Both the position numbers and the translations under genes were made by a program. Below, piece after piece: positions 25,251-34,000 of a DNA stretch of 64,000 nt. This DNA is from Phoronis australis. Its lineage: Eukaryota; Phoronida; Phoronidae. Below the pieces are notes generated by a model. The model did not search any database and was not told the DNA's origin. It saw nothing but the letters and a program-made list of their open reading frames with translations. Position 1 is the stretch's first letter, and every line of letters starts with the position of its first letter. Location of the stretch: positions 549,157 through 613,156 of the forward strand of contig NMRA01000190.1 in assembly GCA_002633005.1 (NCBI GenBank). Reading direction: 5' to 3'.

Positions 25251-25386
25251 ATCCGTGTTTCATAGATCATTAGGTTATTGAATTAAACTTTTCCACGCTG
25301 GTGTTTCAGTTATACTGTACATTCAGCCTACATTCTATAGTTTTCAAAATGTCCAAGTCGTTCTCTTCCACTCACTTTATCGTTGA

Positions 25387-25689
25387 ATGTCGTTTTCAGT
25401 ATATTGTATCGTATTGGCGGCTGTCGTTTTTTGTGAAGGCCGTGCAAAGTTTCATCCGCATCCAAATTTAGGTGCCCAATATGCAAAATATTTGAATAAA
25501 ACTGATGATCAAATTCAATATACTACGTTAGCCAAGGTTGGGTGGTCTCCCACCACATTTGACTTCATCAGCCGATTTCATAACATTCCTTACCGTGATG
25601 GGACTTGGTTTTCGTTACCAACACGGATACTGAAACCATCAACGACTTACTTAAGAGTTTCAGGGTTTATTGGGGATAGCCAACCCTAA
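25387..25689 (+). CDS. small hypothetical ORF with signal-peptide-like start (doubtful)
   Basis: An ATG-started frame of 100 codons. The first 20 residues are hydrophobic with a plausible cleavage site (IVLAAVVFCEGRA), like a secretory signal. The rest matches no family I know. The second half crosses the point where copy 2 carries a transposon: residues ISRFH are encoded by what looks like a leftover left end of that element. The full-length frame may therefore be an accident of the deletion. No splice or poly(A) evidence was found. Confidence 0.2.
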   Translation: MSFSVYCIVLAAVVFCEGRAKFHPHPNLGAQYAKYLNKTDDQIQYTTLAKVGWSPTTFDFISRFHNIPYRDGTWFSLPTRILKPSTTYLRVSGFIGDSQP

Positions 25690-26117
25690 ATTTGCGAATT
25701 CGAAAATGGCACATGTACGCATTACCTATGACTTGAATTGTCGACCCGTTCGGTAACAATTCAAGATCGGATAAGTGCGATAATGTTTAAACCCCAAAGC
25801 GCTTCGGTTAATAATTCAACACGAATAGGAAATGTCTCTACTGAACTGAATCAATCCCCGGCGTCGAAAGTTTCGGTGCGAAAGTTTCGACTAGTGTGCT
25901 GAAGACTAAATAAATAAGACACCTTCGGCAGATTTCTCATTCGTTTGAAAAATACCTTCAATGCGAATTCATGACATTTGGGCAAAACGGACATTTCGAT
26001 ATTTTTCTGATGTAGTTGTCTGTTATGCTGTAGGATGGAAAGTCTAAATCTGGTAGGCAAGACAACAACACTAATCCGAGCAACGTGCCAGCTGCTATTT
26101 CGGCTGTCGGTTCCAAG

Positions 26118-26740
26118 CTAAAACCAGAAGAGCTTTTTCCTCTTTTTCTTCCTGTGCATTAGCCAGCCACAACACCACTCCAGCGCGTTGGCAACGTCTT
26201 CGTAGGTTGGGCAAATTGGGCACTTAATGCTGAACGTCATGTACACTGCTATGATAAAACATTTCACAGTGTCCAGGATCAGCACGTGAACCACTAAGCA
26301 AACGAAAAATGTCACTAGCCATTGGTAGACGTACGTTGTTGGTAAGCGCCAAGCGTACGCAGAGACTATTATGAGACATATCACTCCTATGAAGAACTGT
26401 ATGATTAGCACCGGAAGTGCCACCCACGAGGCAATCCAGGGACCCTTGTCACATTCCGTGTAAACTTTTTCAACGTATCTTTTGTACGTTTCCTGTGTCA
26501 GTTGGTTGGCTTTAGTAGGAAATTTTGGAAACCATTTCTTTTTTGAGCGTAATTTATGACTCGGAAGATGGGGACCAACTTCCCAATTGATCATCGCATC
26601 CTTTGCTTCATCCATACTTGGCCTCACTTTAGAGACGATGTCGACCATATCTTCTATATTACCAGCTCGCACGTCCAGTTTACTCAGCCTATTCTTACTA
26701 ATGAAGACTGCTTTTCGCATTGTTTCGACGTCGTACTCAT
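26118..26740 (-). CDS. two-span membrane protein, copy 1 (N-terminus lost in gap)
   Basis: The C-terminal 207 codons of an intronless gene, nearly identical to the complete copy at 28656-29489, with a few substitutions (for example MINWEVGPHLPSH against MVNWAVGPHLLNH, and YEDVAN against YEDFAN). The missing N-terminal part, about 70 residues, would lie in the N-run at 26741-27286. The frame is intact as far as it can be read. Confidence 0.65.
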
Positions 26741-27286
26741 NNNNNNNNNNNNNNNNNNNNNNNNNNNNNNNNNNNNNNNNNNNNNNNNNNNNNNNNNNNN
26801 NNNNNNNNNNNNNNNNNNNNNNNNNNNNNNNNNNNNNNNNNNNNNNNNNNNNNNNNNNNNNNNNNNNNNNNNNNNNNNNNNNNNNNNNNNNNNNNNNNNN
26901 NNNNNNNNNNNNNNNNNNNNNNNNNNNNNNNNNNNNNNNNNNNNNNNNNNNNNNNNNNNNNNNNNNNNNNNNNNNNNNNNNNNNNNNNNNNNNNNNNNNN
27001 NNNNNNNNNNNNNNNNNNNNNNNNNNNNNNNNNNNNNNNNNNNNNNNNNNNNNNNNNNNNNNNNNNNNNNNNNNNNNNNNNNNNNNNNNNNNNNNNNNNN
27101 NNNNNNNNNNNNNNNNNNNNNNNNNNNNNNNNNNNNNNNNNNNNNNNNNNNNNNNNNNNNNNNNNNNNNNNNNNNNNNNNNNNNNNNNNNNNNNNNNNNN
27201 NNNNNNNNNNNNNNNNNNNNNNNNNNNNNNNNNNNNNNNNNNNNNNNNNNNNNNNNNNNNNNNNNNNNNNNNNNNNNNNNNNNNNN
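26741..27286. other. assembly gap (546 N)
   Basis: Run of N between the two copies of the duplication. It hides the start of the copy 1 gene and whatever flanks copy 2 on its left. Long reading frames that cross it are artefacts. Confidence 0.99.
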
Positions 27287-27313
27287 GTTCTCTTCCACTC
27301 ACTTTATCGTTGA

Positions 27314-27538
27314 ATGTCGTTTTCAGTATATTGTATCGTATTGGCGGCTGTCGTTTTTTGTGAAGGCCGTGCAAAGTTTCATCCGCATCCAAATTTAGGT
27401 GCCCAATATGCAAAATATTTGAATAAAACTGATGATCAAATTCAATATACTACGTTAGCCAAGGTTGGGTGGTCTCTCACCACATTTGACTTCATCAGCC
27501 GATTTCATAAAGGTGGTTTAAAGTTAAACCTGGTTTAA
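27314..27538 (+). pseudogene. copy 2 of the signal-peptide-like ORF, interrupted by transposon
   Basis: Same start and first 65 residues as 25387-25689 apart from one change, then the frame enters the inserted element at 27511 and stops after nine residues. If the ORF is real, this copy is broken. Confidence 0.25.
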
Positions 27539-28068
27539 ACTGGACTTAGACCAGGTTTAAAGATAATCTGCATTTCATAAGATGGCTTAACTTAGACCAA
27601 TGATCTAGTAAAACCTGGTTTAACTCCAGTTTAGACCTGGTCTAAGTCAGTTTTCATTTCACCAACTAAGTCTTTATTCTTTAGACCTGTATTAAGATCT
27701 TAAACCAGGCGGCGATCGTCCGCTTTTGATCTTATTGTGGCCAAAAACTGATTTAGTCCTAATTTGCAGTTGATAAACCAACATTAAGGCTCAAAGTTCG
27801 AGTTTGAACTCAAAATTTCCAGTTTTTACTCGAGTTTGTAGCACGAATTTAAGGGTAGTTGGGAGCAAACTTGGGCTAGACACTCATGTGCATATTCTAT
27901 AATGTATTCGAGCACACTCTGACAACCACCTATATTGAGTTCGCTCAAAAGGAGTAGAGAAATTTGCCAATAATAATTTCGAGTTCGTTTGAGGACAAAG
28001 AATAGAGACCGGGCCCAGGTTTAAGTCTTGAACCTGGTTTTGTTAAACCACCTTTATGAAATCGGCTG
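27496..28068. mobile_element. 573-bp non-autonomous DNA transposon with 26-bp perfect terminal inverted repeats
   Basis: The left end CAGCCGATTTCATAAAGGTG (first 20 of 26 bases, 27496-27521) is repeated exactly inverted at 28043-28068. CAT flanks both ends (27493-27495 and 28069-28071), a possible 3-bp target duplication. The interior has sub-repeats of CCTGGTTTAA and GACCAGGTTTAA in both orientations and no transposase frame. Copy 1 keeps only the first 15 bases of the left end. The superfamily cannot be assigned by eye. Confidence 0.7.
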
Positions 28069-28655
28069 CATAAGTCTGCGTAATTAAGCCTATATGTCCT
28101 AATCATTAAGCTGCCTCGTAACATTCCTTACCGTGATGGGACTTGGTTTCCGTTACCAACACGGATACTAAAACCATCAACGACTTACTTAAGAGTTTCA
28201 GGGTTTATTGGGGATAGCCAACCCTAAATTTGCGAATTCGAAAATGACACATGTACGCATTACCTATGACTTGAATTGTCGACCCGTTCGGTAACAATTC
28301 AAGATCGGATAAGTGCGATTATAATGTTTAAACCCCAAAGCGCTTCGGTTGAGAATTCAACACGAATAGGAAATGTCTCTACTGAACTGAATCAATCCCC
28401 GGCGTCGAAAGTTTCGGTGCGAAAGTTTCGACTAGTGTGCTGAAGACTAAATAAATAAGACACCCTCGGCAGATTTCTCATTCGTTTGAAAAATACCTTC
28501 AATGCGAATTCATGACATTTGGGCATTACGGACATTTCGATATTTTTCTGATGTAGTGGTCTGTTATGTTGTAGGCTGGAAAGTCTAAATCTGGTAGGCA
28601 AGACAACAACACTAATCCGAGCAACGTGCCAGCTGCTATTTCTGTCGGTTCCAAG

Positions 28656-29489
28656 CTAAAACCAGAAGAGCTTTTTCCTCTTTTTCTTCCTGTGCATTAG
28701 CCAGCCACAACACCACTCCAGCGCGTTGGCAAAGTCTTCGTAGGTTGGGCAAATTGGACACTTAATGCTGAACGTCATGTACACTGCAATGATAAAACAT
28801 TTCACAGTGTCCAGGATCAGCACGTGAACCACTAAGCAAACGAAAAATGTCACCAGCCATTGGTAGACGTAAGTTGTTGGTAAGCGCCAAGCGTACGCAG
28901 AGACTATTATGAGACATATCACTCCTATGAAGAACTGTATGATTAGCACCGGAAGTGCCACCCACGAGGCAATCCAGGGACCCTTGTCGCATTCCGTGTA
29001 AACTTTTTCAACGTATCTTTTGTAAGTTTCCTGCGTCAGTTGGTTGGCTTTAGTAGGAAATTTTGGAAACCATTTCTTTTTTGAGCGTAATTTATGATTC
29101 AGAAGATGGGGACCAACTGCCCAATTGACCATCGCATCCTTCGCTTCATCCATACTTGGCCTCACTTTAGATACGATGTCGACCATATCTTCTATATTAC
29201 CAGCTCGCACATCTAGTTTACTCAGCCTATTCTTACTAATGAAGATCGCTTTTCGCATTGTTTCGACGTCGTACTCATCAATGAGTGGAACCGCTGATCT
29301 GAAATTAGAGTACAGCTGAGCCATACACTTCTTGCATTGTTCTTTGACGGCATATTCGCCATACTGGCGCAGGAAGACATTGATGGGCCACTCGGTAATA
29401 CCCTCCTTGGATCGTACGTCGCTCAAACTACTACTGGTTAGAGACACCTTTTTACCACTGAGAGACACCTTTTTCGCCTTTTGCGACAT
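28656..29489 (-). CDS. intronless two-span membrane protein, complete copy
   Basis: 277 codons from the ATG at 29489 (no upstream ATG in the same frame). Residues 1-35 are Ser/Lys-rich with two copies of KKVSL; the middle is charged and probably helical (MRKAIFISKNRLSKLDVRAG, DMVDIVSKVRPSMDEAKDAM). Two long hydrophobic segments follow, WVALPVLIIQFFIGVICLII and WLVTFFVCLVVHVLILDTVK, then a Cys-containing loop (CPICPTYED) and a very basic tail (MHRKKKRKKLFWF). The spacing of Trp, Asp and VK in the second segment faintly recalls polycystin-1-type transmembrane regions (WL...D...LK), but this is not enough for a family call. The lack of introns suggests a retrocopy or naturally intronless gene. 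Function unknown. Confidence 0.65.
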   Translation of the reverse strand: MSQKAKKVSLSGKKVSLTSSSLSDVRSKEGITEWPINVFLRQYGEYAVKEQCKKCMAQLYSNFRSAVPLIDEYDVETMRKAIFISKNRLSKLDVRAGNIEDMVDIVSKVRPSMDEAKDAMVNWAVGPHLLNHKLRSKKKWFPKFPTKANQLTQETYKRYVEKVYTECDKGPWIASWVALPVLIIQFFIGVICLIIVSAYAWRLPTTYVYQWLVTFFVCLVVHVLILDTVKCFIIAVYMTFSIKCPICPTYEDFANALEWCCGWLMHRKKKRKKLFWF

Positions 29490-29716
29490 GGTTACAATAA
29501 TGACGTGACGTGACAATTGTGCATTTCATTGTTAAATCCCAGGAAACAGCCAACAACTTTTTAGCATTGTCGTTGAGCAGTCCGCACTAATACACTGCAA
29601 ATGTTGGACCACTTCACTGAGCACTGGTGCCAAATTTCACATGTTTAGATTATCTCGGTCTAAAATCGTCATGAATTATATGGCAACGCTTGCGAGAATA
29701 GGAATTCAGGCAATCA

Positions 29717-29810
29717 CCTATAGGGGTACCGGATTTTGAAAACCAATTTTATGGCTGTAATTTAGTAGAGAAAATTGGTTCTCAAAATGCGGGACCCCAG
29801 TGCCTATAGG
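29717..29810. repeat. fold-back repeat, copy 3
   Basis: CCTATAGG at both ends (29717-29724 and 29803-29810), then GGGTACC / GGGACCCC, then inner arms ATTTTGAAAACCAATTTT / AAAATTGGTTCTCAAAAT. The loop is GTAATTTAGTAGAG. It belongs with 240-323 and 984-1077. Confidence 0.6.
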
Positions 29811-29960
29811 AGTATAGATATTTTATAGTATCTTACAGGAATAAAATCCTATAGAAATCGCTATAGAATTCCCATAGGAATGTAACTATCTTGTAGCAAA
29901 CATTCTATAGAATCTCCTGTAGCCATGTAAATATCCTACGGGGTCTTATAGGAAAAAATG
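29803..29960. repeat. cluster of CTATAG-type short repeats
   Basis: CTATAG, CTATAGG, CCTATAG and close variants such as TCCTGTAG and TCTTATAGG recur every 15-30 bp. It abuts the fold-back copy 3 and shares its terminal CCTATAGG. Low-complexity, non-coding. Confidence 0.45.
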
Positions 29961-31064
29961 TGTTGAATTTCTTTTGGGAAGGAATGACCATGTCAAGATG
30001 AAATGTCGTGAAACCGATACGAGGAAAATTTTCTGTTTCACTAGAACCGTAAATTTACCTCTTATCTGACATATTTCACTAATGTTGTCTATTTTTAACT
30101 CATCTGACATATTTCACTTATGCAGATTCTGTGAGGTCCGTCTCGATCTTTTTGTTTTCCATCAGATTACTCCGTGTCCGACTTTTCCTGTTTCATCCGA
30201 CTTCTTCTGCCCCATCTCGCCCCGACCCTACCCCATGCATTCCGATGATCCATTGTAAAACAACTACCGATAGGCTTATTGCTAAACCAGCTGCAGCGCT
30301 CATTTGTTGAGAAGTGATAGGTAGCAGAAAATGCTTGAACCGTGGAAAATAATGTACACATTTCAAATATTAAGGTGGGTACAAAATACCGTTTTTCAAC
30401 ACCGAAACTTAGTGTCTAGGGAAAAATTGACAACCATGTGATGCCGGCCAGTGTAACATTTTGAAAGTATGATCGTCCGATGTTAGTAGGTGTTAAATTT
30501 TTACAAAAAACGGGCGAATTTATGGATTGCCGGTTTGCTTGGTATGGCCGTCAGTTATAAACACTCGTCATGGTACAGTTCCAACTGAAGTAATGAAAAA
30601 TGATTCCTCAAATATAAGCATGATACAAGTACATTTCTCATTTATTAAAGTTTAGTTTACTTTATCATTGTTTATTTTATGACTTTTTCATCGATAGGCT
30701 AAACGCTACTGACTTTAAAACTTCTAAAATCTACGTACTGGCAGCGAAGACTTTTGCGATTTATTAAGCCAGTTTTTAAGAAATATTCCTAAGAAGTCGA
30801 GATATTGCTTTGTTCGAGTCAGTAACAAAATATCGTGATCTTAAAAAAATGTTCATTTCCAATGGCGTATTGCTGCAATCTCATCTTGTATCGTGACAAT
30901 TTTGTGGCCCGCGGCTGAACAAGAATTACCTCCCCCGTTTTATTTTCAATTATACCTCCGTGTGTAAAGAGTATCTGAACATGCGCATAGCAAACTAGTC
31001 CGCCAGCCGCTGCTAAAAAAAAACTACTGTTTACTACAAAAATCCCACTGGCAGTGAATGTGCA
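29961..31064. other. no gene recognised; upstream region of the PAFAH gene
   Basis: About 1.1 kb between the repeat cluster and the first PAFAH exon. No supported exon, TATA box or repeat was found. It should contain the promoter and 5' UTR of the PAFAH gene. Confidence 0.5.
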
Positions 31065-34000
31065 ATGAATCCGGCTGCCATACCTGTTCCCGTGGAAGAC
31101 GTACAGGGCGATGGGCGATGGATGTCCTGCGTAAGTCAATGTTCACAGCAATTTTCATTTAACATTTATTCAGCCATTCCACTGCACACCCAATCGCCGG
31201 CCATCATGATTACGTGATTCTGATAGGCTACCCTCTTGCCACTGCCTGGTTCAGTATTTACTGTCACCAGTTTGTGTTTTTTGTTAGTTGGTGTCATCGT
31301 TGGCACGATTGGCAATGTGGAATTATAAATGTTGTAATTAAACTACATTGCTCAGGCTTACTATTTCTGGTCTGACAGAGTTATTGTGTGGCCCTTGACT
31401 TAGTGCAATGGCTTATCTGCTTTACATGATACTGATCCTCTGCCCTGGATTACCCTGACGTAAATACTCTTGAACACACTTGAATGATGCATGGAAGCTC
31501 TCTGAAGTGTCTTGTCTCTGCTTAGTCACAAGATAGAAGCCCTATTATTACTACAAACTGCAGTTATACACTCACAATCTGGCAAGATAAACAGATACAC
31601 AGTCATTGACTGTCCCACATCATTCACTAACAAGCATGAATGAACACACAGACTTCTCGGCGTCAACTCTGTCACCCTGAACTGTTGCTCTGTAGGGATT
31701 CTAAGCTCCAAGGGTGTGATGTAAACTTGGAGGGATGTCACTACCGTTGATGCACTGGAGTGCGTTCACTACACCTAGTATATAATGTTCTGCCAAACTG
31801 TTTGGCTGATACAGTGATAGCCAACCAGATCAGCTCCATCAAAAGTCCAGACTTGACAGCCCAATTTGCATTTTTGGGTGATTTTTATACGTGGAATCTC
31901 TGGGAAACTTATCACGTGAGCGAATCACAAGACAAGATCAAGGATGAATGACGTTGATCATTACAACTGGATCATCATGTCTTGGAAATCCAGGCTGTTT
32001 TTGATCCCCAAAGGAGTCCCTTACAGGGTCCCAGAGTTTGAGAACCCCTTACAGAAAAATCCACTAGTACCTAGAGTCTTGGTACTAATGAAATTTTCAA
32101 CATTGGTGCCCAACTACTAGTACGCCAAGATGCACAAAAATTCTGAGATGTATGTAAGTCTTCTAGTTGACGGATGTAGAGGGTGCTGGCTTGATGGTGG
32201 TGGATCCAAAACACGGAGAGATAATTGCTAAGGGCAAGTTCCAGGATGATGGGAGTGTTGCCTTACAGGACGCCAGTAGTGTTGCTGAGCAAAGCCGTAG
32301 CCAGGAGACACACTTGCAAAAGGGTTCACTTTTTGGGTTGAAACTCCACAACAGAATTTTGTACAGAAGACAAGTGGACCACAGGCAATCAATAACATTT
32401 TACTGTCTAGATCCTGGTGAAGAGATGACATTGCGTACCAGAGCCGTCATTCTACAGCACATCTCATGAAACTTCACAACTGGAGGAGAGTTTACTATGT
32501 AGTAGTTTGTACAAATAATGACATACGTAGGACTAACCTGATATTGGACACTTGGGAAATGTGATGCGAGTGCGCTCAATGGAGTATGGTTTTTGGAACT
32601 CTTCGACTCACCGAGTGCATAAAGTATTAGTTTCTTGAACCCTCTTCCTGTAACTTTACAGAAATGTTGATATTTTTTATTTGCCTGTACCATGATCTAT
32701 TCAATTTTACAAAAAATAATTGACAAAATTGTAATAAATAATTCAATTATGGTTTGTTGCTTTTATTTGAAACTGAAAAATGTCAATCATTAAGCTTTGA
32801 CTTTTGATAAAAGTGCAGACCATTTCCACGTTAAAGGCAAGTTACATTTGTGAATGATGATAGAATTCCAGTTGTTCACCATATTGTGTGCTAAATTAAA
32901 GAGCGTTGCTTACCACAGCAGCGTGTGTGAACTTTCATGGGGCTCTTTCACAATTAAAATTTAGCACATCTTTAAAATTTATGAATGTTCACATATTGTA
33001 TTACGTATTTCTTTTTTAAAGAGGCCTGGAATACAGTAAACTTTGTAATATTGAAAGTGACTCTCTGCCACTGAAACAGAATTCAACTGGCTCACTGAGT
33101 TTTTTGTAAAGATTATTAATTTCTGTAGGTATCAAAGCATGTTCTTTTAGTTTCATATTTCAAAAAAAACCGATTTGTCAACTGCTTGCGATTTCGTTGA
33201 TTTTTCTCAACACAAGGCAAATTATTTGGTATGGCAAGACAGATATGTAGCACATCTCCCTTATATGGAAAATGTGACCTTTGGCCTCAAGCAACTGACT
33301 GAGCGCATTTATCATAAGTGGGAGGGAGACTAGAAACTCTGTGGTAACCACAGAGTTTTCCCTTTGCAGGTATTTCAAAAATCGTGAATTTTGTGTTTTT
33401 TTTGGAAATTTGTCACAGGGGGGATTAAATTACTGTGATGCGAGATTGTGCTTTCGTCAGGAATTATTTAAAAGATATTCTTTTACGAGCTTCCGCATTC
33501 CATGCCTCTTTAATGGTAATATTTCGGATTTTTCGGTGCCTCATTTGTTGTGGCAAATGTGCTAATTGGATAGCTGAAGGGAAAAACAAACTTGTGTCAT
33601 ACATTGTTAGCAGGCCAGATGTCAAAGTTATTGAGAGGCTGGTGCGTGTTTGCATACACGACAGGTTTCAGATTTCATCGACGTTTTGTTGTACTAGATA
33701 GAATACAGTCCAAACAATTGTTTATGTTCACTCTAAACGGGTGGGGTTCCATCTTGCCGACTCTCTGATGGGTGAGTTCATGTAATTTATCTACAGTTTT
33801 AGAACAGTTCTACCAGATGCTTAAAAGGTTATACCCTTATGTCAAGATCAAAGTTCTATTTCTAATAACATTGTAATACGGTAATTGTTACTTTTATTCT
33901 TTTGAGATCCCAATATCATGTAAAACACAACACAGTAATTGTTTTGTTTGGGTGGAAAGGTCTAAGCATCTAATATTTATTTTACACTCTGTCAATTTTT

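Larger units (their letters stand above)
25360..26740. repeat. tandem duplication, copy 1 (runs into assembly gap)
   Basis: Almost identical to 27287-29278 from GTTCTCTTCCACTCACTTTA onward, apart from a 611-bp block present only in copy 2 (27511-28121) and a few substitutions and short indels. Its far end falls in the run of N. Either a recent tandem duplication or two haplotypes placed in series by the assembler. Confidence 0.9.
27287..29489. repeat. tandem duplication, copy 2 (with transposon)
   Basis: Starts directly after the gap with the sequence found at 25360. It contains the complete two-span gene and a 611-bp block absent from copy 1. The match can be followed to 29278, where copy 1 enters the gap. 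Confidence 0.9.

Noticed and set aside
26118-27413. Long open frames (up to 431 codons) crossing 26741-27286 on both strands
   Set aside because: They run through 546 N. Only the minus-strand part up to 26740 has real coding sequence.
32167-32469. 100-codon frame in PAFAH intron 1 (VEGAGLMVVDPKHGEIIAKG)
   Set aside because: Looks protein-like for 30 residues, but no homology recognised, no ATG in good context and no splice partners. Not enough to call a nested gene.
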